From: Halomonas sp. SSL-5 | GTDB taxonomy: Bacteria > Pseudomonadota > Gammaproteobacteria > Pseudomonadales > Halomonadaceae | Assembly: GCF_030708455.1 (NCBI RefSeq) | Contig: NZ_JAUYWF010000004.1 | Coordinates: forward strand, 248,001 to 312,000 | DNA length: 64,000 bases | Direction: 5' to 3' | In this document: piece after piece, positions 11,921-20,692 of the stretch | Position numbering within the stretch: position 1 is the stretch's first letter | Layout of the letters: every line of letters starts with the position of its first letter | Made by a program: the position numbers and the translations under genes | The notes under the pieces: model-generated | What the model saw: only the letters and a program-made list of their open reading frames with translations | Told to the model about the DNA's origin: nothing | Database searches by the model: none

Positions 11921-13114
11921 TCAGCTGCCGACGGCGCCCTCCGGAGGCCGTCGCCACAGCCAGACGGCGATGGATAGCGTCACCCCCAGCACCAGCCAGG
12001 AACCCAGCGCTACCCCCGGCCAGCCGCCGAGGTTCCAGAATGGCTCCAGCCAGAACACCCCGAGGCTGGCGCCGGTATAGTAGAACACCAGATAGAGCGC
12101 CGAGGCGCTGCCCCGGGCCTGGCGGGCATGGCGCCCCACCCAGCTCGATGCCATGGCGTGGGCCACGAAGAAGCCGAAGGCGTTGATGGTCAGCCCCACC
12201 AGGATCAGCGGCAGGCTATCGGACAGCGTGACCAGGGTGCCCGCCATGAAGATGGCGATGCCCATCATCATGCAGGCCGGCTGGGAGAGATGGCGCACCA
12301 GTCGCCCGGAGAGCGACGAGCCCAGGGTACCGCCCAGATAGGTGAGGAAGATCAGCCCCAGCAGGGTGGCGCCGAGACCGAAGGGCGGCTCGGCCAGGCG
12401 GAAGGTGATGTAGCTGTACTGGTTGATGAAGATCAGGAAGTTGAGCCCGCCGAGCAGGTACGCCGAGAGCAGGGTCGGGTTGCGCAGATGGGCGCCGAGA
12501 TCCGCGACGGCACCGGCCAGCTCGAAGCGACGCGGGGTGAAGCCCCGCGACGGCGGCAGCAGCTTCCAGAACACCGCCACCCCCGCCAGGGTGATCAGCC
12601 CCACCGTCAGGAAGCCGGCCGCACTGCCACCCAGCTCGCCCATGCCACCGCCCACCACGCGCCCGCTGATCCCCCCCAGTGTATTGGCGCCGATATAGAG
12701 CCCCACGGCGGCCAGCATGGCATCCGGCTCGAACTCGTCCCCCATCCAGGCGATGGCCACCGCGGGCAGGCCACCCAGCACGAACCCCTGCAGCGTGCGC
12801 AGGGCCAGCAGCGTCTCGAAGTTGGGCGCCAGGGCCAGGGCCAGGGAGAGCAGCCCCGCCGCCAGCAGGCTGAGGCGCATGATGCCGGCGCGGCCGATGG
12901 CATCCGACAGCGGACCGAATACCAGAAGCGAGGCCGCCAGCGACAGCGTGGCCAGCGACATGACCAGCCCCACCACCAGCGTCGAGACGCCATAGGCCTC
13001 GCGCAGGTCGGGCAGCAGCGGCTGAGGCGCGTAGAGGTTGATGAAGACCAGCAGCGACCCCAGGCTCAATGCCAGGGTGGCTCGCCACCAGGCGGCGCTA
13101 CGTATGCGAATCAT
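11921..13114 (-). CDS. MFS transporter, YnfM-like drug/sugar efflux subgroup
   Basis: A 397-residue inner-membrane secondary transporter with about 12 predicted helices. The motif A region between helices 2 and 3 reads FGPLSDAIGRAGIMRLSLL (about residues 66-84), and a central cytoplasmic loop follows near residue 190 (PPSRGFTPRRFELAG). The opening LYAPQPLLPDL is characteristic of the YnfM/arabinose-efflux-permease group. Substrate unknown. It is transcribed leftward, convergent with slyD, with the shared hairpin between them. The upstream gap to the NlpC gene is only 33 bases, so the two leftward genes may be cotranscribed. Confidence 0.85.
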   Translation of the reverse strand: MIRIRSAAWWRATLALSLGSLLVFINLYAPQPLLPDLREAYGVSTLVVGLVMSLATLSLAASLLVFGPLSDAIGRAGIMRLSLLAAGLLSLALALAPNFETLLALRTLQGFVLGGLPAVAIAWMGDEFEPDAMLAAVGLYIGANTLGGISGRVVGGGMGELGGSAAGFLTVGLITLAGVAVFWKLLPPSRGFTPRRFELAGAVADLGAHLRNPTLLSAYLLGGLNFLIFINQYSYITFRLAEPPFGLGATLLGLIFLTYLGGTLGSSLSGRLVRHLSQPACMMMGIAIFMAGTLVTLSDSLPLILVGLTINAFGFFVAHAMASSWVGRHARQARGSASALYLVFYYTGASLGVFWLEPFWNLGGWPGVALGSWLVLGVTLSIAVWLWRRPPEGAVGS

Positions 13115-13147
13115 GACGAACCCTGAATGCCGGGCGCCCTGCCCCCC

Positions 13148-13777
13148 TCAGGCGTCGACGTCGGCCTGCAGGCGCTGGGCCAGGTTGGTCGGCTCCAGGG
13201 CACGCCGCGCCTGCCAGAAGTGGCGACGCCAGTAGCTGTTGTCGAGCTTCGAGATCATCACCCCGCGCGAGGAGGAGGCGTGCAGGAAGCGGCCCTCGCC
13301 GACATAGATGCCGACGTGGCGGTAGGTGCCTGGCGGCCGGAAGAACACCAGGTCGCCCGGGGCCAGCTCGTCGCGTGCGATGGGATGCCCCTGGCTCACC
13401 TGCTCACCGGTGGTGCGCGGCAGCGAGAGCCGGAAGGTCTCCTCGAAGACGTTCTGCACCAGCGCCGAACAGTCGACCCCTCCCCGGGAGGTACCGCCCA
13501 GGCGGTAGGGGGTGCCCACCCAGCGCTCGTGCTGGGCCAGCAGGGCCTGCCGCACCAACGCCGGGGGCGGGTTGCCGAGGCGACGCGCCTCGAGGATCGG
13601 ATTATCCACCGGCGACATCATGGGGTCCCAGCCGCCGGGAAGGCCCGGCAGGTCGCGGGCAAAATAGGGCGCCTCGACGTCGCGAGAAGCACTCTCCCGC
13701 GATGTCGAGGCGCAACCGGCCAGCACGGCCAGCGACACGACAGCCAGCAGGGTACGGCACAAGGGGTTGACGACCAT
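13148..13777 (-). CDS. NlpC/P60 family lipoprotein, cell-wall endopeptidase
   Basis: A predicted peptidoglycan endopeptidase of the MepS/Spr type. The 209-residue product has a lipoprotein signal ending in LAVLAGCAST (Cys at about residue 21). The C-terminal NlpC/P60 domain carries the Cys-His-His triad: Cys in GGVDCSALVQNVF (about residue 115), His in YRHVGIYVGEGRF and the third polar residue in the FLHASSSRGV region. The start at 13777 is preferred over an upstream in-frame ATG because it begins a clean n-region (MVVNPLCRTLLAV). It lies 217 bases downstream of the DUF1266 gene on the same strand and 33 bases before the MFS gene. Confidence 0.9.
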   Translation of the reverse strand: MVVNPLCRTLLAVVSLAVLAGCASTSRESASRDVEAPYFARDLPGLPGGWDPMMSPVDNPILEARRLGNPPPALVRQALLAQHERWVGTPYRLGGTSRGGVDCSALVQNVFEETFRLSLPRTTGEQVSQGHPIARDELAPGDLVFFRPPGTYRHVGIYVGEGRFLHASSSRGVMISKLDNSYWRRHFWQARRALEPTNLAQRLQADVDA

Positions 13778-13994
13778 CCTGCAGCGACCTCTTCCCTGAG
13801 CCACTCCCGCCGGCATCGAGGATCCGGGGCGGGGAGCAACGCTGTGGCAGTGGCGCCGGCCTAGGCCGGTAGCACTGCCGAAGCGGCCTGTCGGCGGCTC
13901 GCAGTGTTAAGGGGCTCCCGACAGGTGGAGCCATGACATATTCGGGAACGACTATAAACCAGCATCGCGGGACTGGCGAGCCCCGCGAAGCGCC

Positions 13995-16460
13995 TCAGTG
14001 CAGCAGGCGGGCGTCGCCCGGCAGGGTATCGATATGCATCGGCGCCCAGTGGCGCGGCCGCGCACCGGGAAATTCCAGGCTGGCCCAGGGTCCCGCCAGG
14101 GGCGGCGCGGCGCTGAGCCAGGCCACCAGGGCCTGACGCAGGCCCGCCAGGAAGCTCTCGCGCTCCGGGGTCTCGCCCATGAAGAACGAGAAGCCGGCAT
14201 AGAAGCCCCGGGCGTAGGCATCCCAGCCCGAGTAGTGAGCCGCGGCCAGGCCGTGGGCCCGCTCCAGCACCCTGTCGAAGGCGTCGGCCGGAAGCCAGCC
14301 CAGCTGCCGCGCGGCGACCGCCAGGTCCACCGCCTGGGCCAGGTCCCAGGCGGTGAGGTCGGTATCATTGCAGCCATCCTCGTTGTCGCGAACGCGCTGC
14401 AGGCGCAACAGGTGGGTGCGCTCCTCGTCGCTGCACTCGCCGCTCTCCAGGGTGGCGATCTCCGAGGCCAGGCGGGCAGGGTTGAGCGTGTAGGGGGCGT
14501 AGTTGATCTGGTACTCCTGGCGGTCGCCGTTCTCCAGCAGGAAGTCCAGAAACTCGCTGAGCTCCTCGGCGGAGTGCAGGCCGTAATGGCCATCGACCCA
14601 CTCTCGGATGGCCACCGCCTCCCGCTCGCTCTCACGATGCGGCACGCTCCAGGGCGGGCTGTTGAGCGGCCCCACCAGCGACAGCGCGGTAAACTGCGAG
14701 AGCCTCGGGCGGGGGCCGGGCTCGTGCCATTCATCGACCCGCCAGTCGAGCCAATGGAACAGGCTGCCGGGGTCCTCCAGGTGCCAGCGGACCTCCAGGG
14801 CGAGGGATGGCTGGTCCTCCTCCGGCAGCAGCGAGTCCCAGCTGGCCCAGGCCTCCAGCAGGCGACGGGAATCGGGGTAGAAGCGGCACAGCGAGCCGCG
14901 CAGCGCCTCCGCCAGGGCCGCCAGCCCCTCGGCGTCGAAGGCCTCGCTGTCCAGAGCCATCTGCAGGTAGAAGGCGTACTTCTCAGCCATATGGATGGTC
15001 GCCGCATGACGGCTGGCCCGGCGCAGGCCATCGCGCTGGGCCAGCGCGGCGGGTTCCGCCACCCCGAAGGGCGTCTCGGCGGGCGGCAGTGCCCCGTGGG
15101 CCGCATCGGCGGCCAGCTGGTTCAGATGATGGGCCTGGGCCGGCAGCCAGTAACGCACCAGCGCCGCGACGCCCTCGTCGGGATACAGGTCGAGGTTCTC
15201 GGCCAGATAGCCCAGCGCCTCGTCGCGCCGCGCCGCGGCCACCGCCACCGGCGGTCCCTGTCGCACCGCAAGTTCCGGCTCGCGCACCGAGGCCAGCGCC
15301 AGCACCCAGTGGCGAGGATCGGCGCGCCAGTCACGCATCGCCTCGCGGGCCGGCGCCAGCCGCGCCTCGTCGACCAGCCCCTGCAGCGGCACCCGCCAGG
15401 GGCTCAGCGGCGACTGCAGCAGCAGGCGCCAGTCGCTCTCGAACGCCCCCAGCAGGTCGCGTCCATCGAACAGGCTGCGTCCCCGCTGATAGGCCCTCGC
15501 CAGGGCCGACCAGTCGCTGTAGCGGAGCTGGATCAGGTCGGCGGCGTGCAGGGCGAAGGCCTCGGCCTCCCCGGCCTCGAGCCAGCCCAGGCAGGCGCCC
15601 GCCCAGGCCAGGTCCACCAGGCGCAGCCAGTCCCAGGCGGCCCACTCCAGTGGTTCGCCCTGCTCCAGGAAGGCCAGCAGGGTACGCCCGTAGCGGCGCT
15701 CGTCCGCCTCCAGCCCATCGCGCCAGGCACGCCGGGCATCGCGATCGAGGGCCAACAGTCGAGTGGCGTCCAGATCCCAGCCCTGGCGGTCGCCCTGGGC
15801 GCCCAGCCAGAGCAGGACCCGGATCAGGTCCTCCCGGCCACGCACCCGCCAGTCCTCGGCGAGCCACTCGGCCAGGCCCGCCCAGTCGTGCTCGCCGGCG
15901 GGCAGGGCCAGCACCGGGGCAAAGCCGGCGCGCAGCCGCCAGGCCGCTTCGCCTCCGCTGCCGGGCCAGGGCGCCTCGGGACGATCATGCACCGCCAGCC
16001 ACTCGCCGAGACGCTCCCAGGTGATGCCCTCCCCCTCATGCTCGAGCACCGCCAGCGCCTCGCAGGCATCGGCGAAGCCATCATCGCCACGCACCCAGCC
16101 TTCGGCGCTGCGCGCGCGGCGCAGCGCTTCCAGCCAGGCGTCCAGGTCGCGATGGTGGGCCACGATCTCGCCCGCCAGCCAGTGGGCCCAGGCGCGCGCC
16201 GGATCATCATCCAGCCAGCCCGCGGCCGCGCCCAGGGCGGCCAGCTCGAGGGCCGCCAGCAGCCTTGCCGGATCGGCATCGGCACCGCCGGTACCCAGGG
16301 ACTCCAGCAGCCGCCAGCCAAGCTCACCGCGATCGGGCACCGCCAGGATCGACAGGCGCGCACGGGCATCTTCCGGCTCCACGCTGAGCGGGTCGGGGTC
16401 GAAGGCCCAGTCGCAGAGCACCAGCTGCTGGGCCCACCAGGCGTTCAGGAGATCGATCAA
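13995..16460 (-). CDS. Large DUF1266-type (YbeU/YbeR-like) protein with repeated modules
   Basis: An 821-residue cytoplasmic-looking protein, very rich in Trp, Leu, Ala, Asp and Glu. The C-terminal module (about residues 700-770) reads TAWDLAQAVDLAVAARQLGW, then a long helix, SGWDAYARGFYAGFSFFMG. This matches the DUF1266 pattern of W-D-x-x-R/Q...G-x-x...sW...G-x-x-F. A second, similar module sits at about 275-335 (WAAWDWLRLVDLAWAGACLG ... YSDWSALARAYQRGRSLFDG), and a weaker third near 90-135. Enterobacterial DUF1266 proteins (YbeU, YbeR) are much shorter and of unknown function. No signal peptide or membrane span. It is divergent from gabD, with 264 bases between. Family assignment is from motif recognition, not a search. 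Confidence 0.6.
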   Translation of the reverse strand: MIDLLNAWWAQQLVLCDWAFDPDPLSVEPEDARARLSILAVPDRGELGWRLLESLGTGGADADPARLLAALELAALGAAAGWLDDDPARAWAHWLAGEIVAHHRDLDAWLEALRRARSAEGWVRGDDGFADACEALAVLEHEGEGITWERLGEWLAVHDRPEAPWPGSGGEAAWRLRAGFAPVLALPAGEHDWAGLAEWLAEDWRVRGREDLIRVLLWLGAQGDRQGWDLDATRLLALDRDARRAWRDGLEADERRYGRTLLAFLEQGEPLEWAAWDWLRLVDLAWAGACLGWLEAGEAEAFALHAADLIQLRYSDWSALARAYQRGRSLFDGRDLLGAFESDWRLLLQSPLSPWRVPLQGLVDEARLAPAREAMRDWRADPRHWVLALASVREPELAVRQGPPVAVAAARRDEALGYLAENLDLYPDEGVAALVRYWLPAQAHHLNQLAADAAHGALPPAETPFGVAEPAALAQRDGLRRASRHAATIHMAEKYAFYLQMALDSEAFDAEGLAALAEALRGSLCRFYPDSRRLLEAWASWDSLLPEEDQPSLALEVRWHLEDPGSLFHWLDWRVDEWHEPGPRPRLSQFTALSLVGPLNSPPWSVPHRESEREAVAIREWVDGHYGLHSAEELSEFLDFLLENGDRQEYQINYAPYTLNPARLASEIATLESGECSDEERTHLLRLQRVRDNEDGCNDTDLTAWDLAQAVDLAVAARQLGWLPADAFDRVLERAHGLAAAHYSGWDAYARGFYAGFSFFMGETPERESFLAGLRQALVAWLSAAPPLAGPWASLEFPGARPRHWAPMHIDTLPGDARLLH

Positions 16461-16724
16461 GGCTCACCTCGATGTCGGGTCGCAAGGGCCGCACGCGGCG
16501 GCAGAGGGTTGTCGACGTGGGAGTCGTTCGGCGTCGGTGATGCTGGGCGCCATGATTTCAGGCGCCATGATTTTAGGCGGCATAGTGTAGCGGAAAGCGC
16601 CGCCGGCGCCGATGGCTGGCGCGACCTTTCATCCGCCACCGCCGGCGGGATGCCGACCGCTTGGCGAAGCGTTTTAAATAATGCACACTGCGTAAAATAT
16701 GCCAATAACACCCCCGGAGGACCC

Positions 16725-18170
16725 ATGCCAGAGCTGCCCGAATTCCTGATTCCCAAGGCCTTCATCGCCGGTGAATGGCGCGATGCCGAGACGCGCTTCG
16801 CCGTCACCGACCCCGCCAACGGCGAGGTGCTGGCCGAGGTGCCCGACCTGGGTGCCGAGGCCACCCGCGATGCCGTGGCCGCCGCCGAGGCCGCCTGGCC
16901 GGCGTGGCGGAAGCGCACCGCCAAGGAGCGCGCCAATCTGCTGCGCGGCTGGTACGACGCCATCATGGCCCATCAGGAGGAGCTCGCCCGGCTGATGACC
17001 CTGGAGCAGGGCAAGCCGCTGGCCGAGGCCCGTGGGGAGGTAGCCTACGGCGCCTCCTTCGTGGAGTTCTACGCCGAGGAGGCCAAGCGCGTGGCCGGCG
17101 AGACCCTGCCCAGCCATGGCGTCGACAAGCGCATCCTGGTGTTCCGCGAGCCCATCGGCGTGGTGGCCGCGATCACCCCCTGGAACTTCCCGCTGGCGAT
17201 GATCACCCGCAAGTGCGCCCCGGCGCTGGCCGCCGGCTGCCCGGTGGTGATCAAGCCCGCCGAGGCCACCCCGCTCACCGCCCTGGCCCTGGCGCGCCTG
17301 GCCGAGCTGGTCGGCTTCCCCGCCGGGGTGATCAACGTGGTCACCGCCAGCCGTCCGGCCGAGATCGGCGAGGTGCTGACCACCGACCCGCGGGTGCGCA
17401 AGATCTCCTTCACCGGCTCCACTCCGGTGGGCAAGCGACTGCTGGCCCAGTGCGCCGGCACCGTCAAGAAGGCCTCCATGGAGCTGGGCGGCAACGCCCC
17501 CTTCATCGTCTTCGACGACGCCGACCTGGACGCCGCCGTGGAGGGCGCGATTGCCTCCAAGTACCGCAACTCCGGCCAGACCTGCGTGTGCACCAACCGC
17601 CTGCTGGTGCAGGCCGGCGTCTACGATGCCTTCGTCGAGAAGCTCGCCGCCCGGGTCGCCGAGCTCAAGGTGGGCAGCGGCCTCGAGGAGGGGGTGACCC
17701 AGGGCCCGCTGATCAACGCCGCCGCGGTGGAGAAGGTCGCGGCGCACATCGCCGACGCCCTGGCCAAGGGCGGGCGCCTGGTGACCGGCGGCAAGCCCCA
17801 TACCCTGGGCGGCACCTTCTTCGAACCGACCGTCATCGCCGATGTCAGCGAGGAGATGCGCGTCGCCCGCGAGGAGACCTTCGGGCCCCTGGCGCCGGTG
17901 TTCCGCTTCGAGACCGACGAGCAGGCCATCGCCATGGCCAACGCCACCGAGTTCGGCCTGGCCGCCTATTTCTACGCCCGCGACTACCGCCGCATCTGGC
18001 ATGTCATGGAAGGCCTGGAGTATGGCATGGTAGCGGTGAACGAGGGGATCCTCTCCACCGAGCTGGCACCCTTCGGCGGCGTCAAGGAATCCGGACTGGG
18101 ACGCGAAGGCTCCCATCACGGCCTGGATGAATATACTGAACTAAAATATGTGTGTGTCGGCGGCCTGTGA
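16725..18170 (+). CDS. gabD: NADP-dependent succinate-semialdehyde dehydrogenase
   Basis: Oxidises succinic semialdehyde to succinate, the second step of GABA use. The 481-residue product has the aldehyde dehydrogenase features: TPWNFPLAMITRK near residue 148, the NAD(P)-loop FTGSTPVGKRL near 227, the general base Glu in MELGGNAPFIV near 251 and the catalytic Cys in NSGQTCVCTNR near 286. NSGQTCVC is typical of GabD. Length equals the E. coli enzyme. The ATG at 16725 follows GGAGGACCC. It is 30 bases upstream of gabT and surely cotranscribed with it. Confidence 0.95.
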   Translation: MPELPEFLIPKAFIAGEWRDAETRFAVTDPANGEVLAEVPDLGAEATRDAVAAAEAAWPAWRKRTAKERANLLRGWYDAIMAHQEELARLMTLEQGKPLAEARGEVAYGASFVEFYAEEAKRVAGETLPSHGVDKRILVFREPIGVVAAITPWNFPLAMITRKCAPALAAGCPVVIKPAEATPLTALALARLAELVGFPAGVINVVTASRPAEIGEVLTTDPRVRKISFTGSTPVGKRLLAQCAGTVKKASMELGGNAPFIVFDDADLDAAVEGAIASKYRNSGQTCVCTNRLLVQAGVYDAFVEKLAARVAELKVGSGLEEGVTQGPLINAAAVEKVAAHIADALAKGGRLVTGGKPHTLGGTFFEPTVIADVSEEMRVAREETFGPLAPVFRFETDEQAIAMANATEFGLAAYFYARDYRRIWHVMEGLEYGMVAVNEGILSTELAPFGGVKESGLGREGSHHGLDEYTELKYVCVGGL

Positions 18171-18200
18171 ACGTCCGCCACCCAACCACCAGGAGGCAAC

Positions 18201-19493
18201 ATGACCAACGCTGAACTCAACGACCTGAAGAAGCGCTACGTCGCCAACGGCGCCGCCAGCCCGGCCACCCAGTTCGCCGACCGGGCCGAGAACGCCCTGG
18301 TATGGGACGCCGATGGCAATCGCATCATCGATTTCGCCGGCGGCATCGGCGTGCTCAACATCGGCCACCGCCACCCCAAGGTGGTGCAGGCGGTCAAGGA
18401 CCAGCTCGACAAGGTCATGCACACCTGCCAGACCGTGATGCCCTACGAGGGCTACGTGAAGGTGGCCGAGAAGCTCAGCCAGGTCACCCCGGTGCGCGGC
18501 CATGCCAAGGTGATGCTGGCCAACTCCGGCGCCGAGGCGCTGGAGAACGCCGTCAAGATCGCCCGCGCCGCCACCGGCAAGAACAACGTGATCTGCTTCG
18601 ACGGCGGCTATCACGGCCGGACCTTCATGACCATGGCCATGAACGGCAAGGTCGCGCCCTACGCCGGCGACTTCGGCTCCATGCCGGGCAACGTCTTCCG
18701 CGCCCCCTACCCGGTGCCCTACCACGGCGTCAGCGAAGATGAGGCCCTGCGCGGCCTGAAGATGGCGCTCAAGACCGACGCCAACCCCCGCGATACCGCG
18801 GCCATCGTGCTCGAGCCGGTGCTCGGCGAGGGCGGCTTCTATCCGGCTCCGGCGAGCTTCCTCAAGGCGATCCGCGAGATCTGTGACGAGCACGGCATGC
18901 TGATGATCGTCGACGAGGTGCAATCCGGCTTCGGGCGCACCGGCAAGATGTTCGCCATCGAACACAGCGGCGTGGAGCCCGACATCATCACCATGGCCAA
19001 GAGCATGGCCGACGGCATGCCGATCTCCGCGGTGGTGGGCACCGATGTCCACATGGACGCCTCCGGCGCCAACTCCCTGGGCGGTACCTATACCGGCAGC
19101 CCGGTCTCCTGCGCCGCCACCCTGGCCGTGCTGGAGGTCTTCAAGGAGGAGAACATCCTGGAGAAGAGCCAGGCCCTGGGTGACAAGCTGGCCAAGCGCT
19201 TCGAAAAGTGGCAGCAGGCGTTCGACTGTGTCGACAACGGCCGCAACATGGGCGCCATGGCGGCCATCGACCTGGTCTCCGACAAGGCCAAGCACACCCC
19301 GAATGCCGACCTGGCGGCGGCGCTGTGCAAGCGCGCCCGCGAGAAGGGGCTGATCCTGCTCTCCTGCGGCCTCTACGGCAACACCATCCGCTTTTTGATG
19401 CCCGTCACCATCGAGGACGAGGTGCTGGAAGAGGGCCTGGCCATCGTCGAGGAGTCCCTCAAGGAGCTGGTGGGCCAGCCCGCCACCGCCTGA
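18201..19493 (+). CDS. gabT: 4-aminobutyrate aminotransferase
   Basis: PLP-dependent transfer of the amino group of GABA to 2-oxoglutarate, giving succinic semialdehyde for GabD. The 430-residue class-III aminotransferase shows ANSGAEALENAVKIARAAT near residue 110, DGGYHGRTFMTMAMNG near 135, the cofactor Asp in MLMIVDEVQSGFGRTGKMFA near 240 and the PLP lysine in ITMAKSMADGMPISAVVG near 268. A good ribosome site (AGGAGGC) precedes the ATG. The gabDT order with no gabP or gabR nearby means uptake and regulation are encoded elsewhere. Confidence 0.95.
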   Translation: MTNAELNDLKKRYVANGAASPATQFADRAENALVWDADGNRIIDFAGGIGVLNIGHRHPKVVQAVKDQLDKVMHTCQTVMPYEGYVKVAEKLSQVTPVRGHAKVMLANSGAEALENAVKIARAATGKNNVICFDGGYHGRTFMTMAMNGKVAPYAGDFGSMPGNVFRAPYPVPYHGVSEDEALRGLKMALKTDANPRDTAAIVLEPVLGEGGFYPAPASFLKAIREICDEHGMLMIVDEVQSGFGRTGKMFAIEHSGVEPDIITMAKSMADGMPISAVVGTDVHMDASGANSLGGTYTGSPVSCAATLAVLEVFKEENILEKSQALGDKLAKRFEKWQQAFDCVDNGRNMGAMAAIDLVSDKAKHTPNADLAAALCKRAREKGLILLSCGLYGNTIRFLMPVTIEDEVLEEGLAIVEESLKELVGQPATA

Positions 19494-19515
19494 TCCCGGC
19501 GACCCCGCCCGACCT

Positions 19516-19542
19516 CACCGCCCGGCCACGTGCCGGGCGGTG
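19516..19542. terminator. Hairpin after gabT
   Basis: An 11-bp perfect GC-rich stem (CACCGCCCGGC and its complement at 19532-19542) with loop CACGT, 22 bases past the gabT stop. Only a weak T-rich stretch (CTCGTATT) follows, so termination may be partial. Confidence 0.55.
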
Positions 19543-19853
19543 CTCGTATTGAAAGCTCAGAGTCATGCTCTGGCATGAGAGGCGCCGGGAAGCCTCGAGT
19601 AGGGCTAAGGGCTATCGCAGCTAGCTATGCGGCGATAGCGAAAGGCGCCGGGGACAGGCTGAAGAGGGGGTCCTATGCCAGGGATGGCATCGGTAGCGCC
19701 CAAGGACGGGTTCACAGCGCCCCCTCGCAGGCCTGTCACCGGAAAAGCCTTGAGCGGTGCTTCCAACTGCAATTGCCCTGGAGTAGGGCTCTCCCTACTT
19801 GCATGGATAACAGCCAGCCAGGAAGATAGCGGCGTCCACCGCGAGGCCATAGC
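19543..19853. other. Hairpin-rich intergenic element, candidate dispersed repeat or structured RNA
   Basis: About 310 bases with no convincing gene but a chain of short perfect hairpins. They are TCATGC/GCATGA (19563-19578), an 8-bp stem GCTATCGC/GCGATAGC (19611-19618 with 19632-19639), ATGCCA-GGGA-TGGCAT (19675-19690), and AGTAGGG-CTCT-CCCTACT (19782-19799). Between them lies a stretch resembling an intergenic motif I associate with Halomonas and Marinobacter genomes (GGATGG-type loops followed by CACAGCGCCCCCTCGCAGG). That association is from memory and unverified. Its last bases lead directly into the GTG of the next gene, so it could also be that gene's 5' untranslated region. Confidence 0.45.
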
Positions 19854-20450
19854 GTGATACTCAGAACCCTCTCCCTGCTGCGCTCCCTCCAGGGCGCCCG
19901 CGACACCGCCGACGAGGCCCGTGGCCGCGTGCAACAAGCCAGCGACTACCGCTGGCTGCGCGACCAGCTGCGCCACGGCGCGGTGGTCGACGAGGCGGCG
20001 CGCCTCGCCGACGGCACCCCGGCGCTGGCCGTCGCCCTCGCCTACCCGGCCACCGCGAAACGCCTGGCCGGGGGCAGCTGGCCCGAGACCCCCGAGGCCC
20101 GCGAGCGCTGCCATGTGGCCGGCACCCACGCCTGCCGCGCCGCCGGCGCGCCGGCTTACCGCACCCTGGAGGGCCTCTCCCGCGGCGTCGCGGAGGGCGC
20201 CATCGCCGTGCTGCGCGACGCCGCCCGCTTCCAGTACCTGCTGGAACGTGACGCCCTCGAGCTCGCCTGGCGGCGTCCGCAGCGCCTTCCGGCCGGCCTC
20301 GCCGCCGCCCTTCCCGAGTCATCCGGCGCCAGCGGCTGGTTCCTTCTCACGCTGCGGGTGCCCGGCACCACACTGCCTCCCCGCCTCACCGGGGCCTGGC
20401 TCGACGAACGCCTCGACCGCTATCGGCGCATCCTGCCCAGACTGGGCTGA
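19854..20450 (+). CDS. Hypothetical protein, Ala/Arg/Leu-rich
   Basis: A 198-residue protein I do not recognise. The frame opens with GTG at 19854 (there is no in-frame ATG nearby) after a weak GCGAGGCC site. Composition is dominated by Ala, Arg and Leu, with an amphipathic N-terminal half (LSLLRSLQGARDTADEARGR), two Cys residues around residue 86-92, and no signal peptide or membrane span. Third codon positions are strongly GC-biased as in neighbouring genes, which supports coding, but compositional bias alone could keep such a frame open. It stands between the hairpin element and sorA with no obvious partner. Confidence 0.5.
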   Translation: MILRTLSLLRSLQGARDTADEARGRVQQASDYRWLRDQLRHGAVVDEAARLADGTPALAVALAYPATAKRLAGGSWPETPEARERCHVAGTHACRAAGAPAYRTLEGLSRGVAEGAIAVLRDAARFQYLLERDALELAWRRPQRLPAGLAAALPESSGASGWFLLTLRVPGTTLPPRLTGAWLDERLDRYRRILPRLG

Positions 20451-20692
20451 GCCCGCACCCGCCTGACTGTCACCGACACGCCCATGGCCTACCGATACGT
20501 GCGGGCTGCGACGGCGCGATCACGCTGCATGCCCGGGGTGCCCCCTGCACACCGAGCGGCAATTCGCCGCAATCCTGCTACGCTGGAATAACGTAAGACC
20601 CGAGCAAGGGACGACTCCGGCACCAACACCACAAGCACAACAAAGGCGCGGCGCCGACGGGACACCGGCGCCTGACCATCAGGAGCAGTGCC

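Noticed and set aside
13998..16680. The first 900 codons of a very long + strand frame joined to gabD
   Set aside because: The upstream part is antisense to the DUF1266 gene and rich in Gln/Arg/Gly; GabD homology begins only at 16725, where there is a good ribosome site.
16640..16724. A sigma-70 promoter upstream of gabD
   Set aside because: TAAAAT is present near 16693 but no acceptable -35 hexamer at 16-18 bases; too weak to list.
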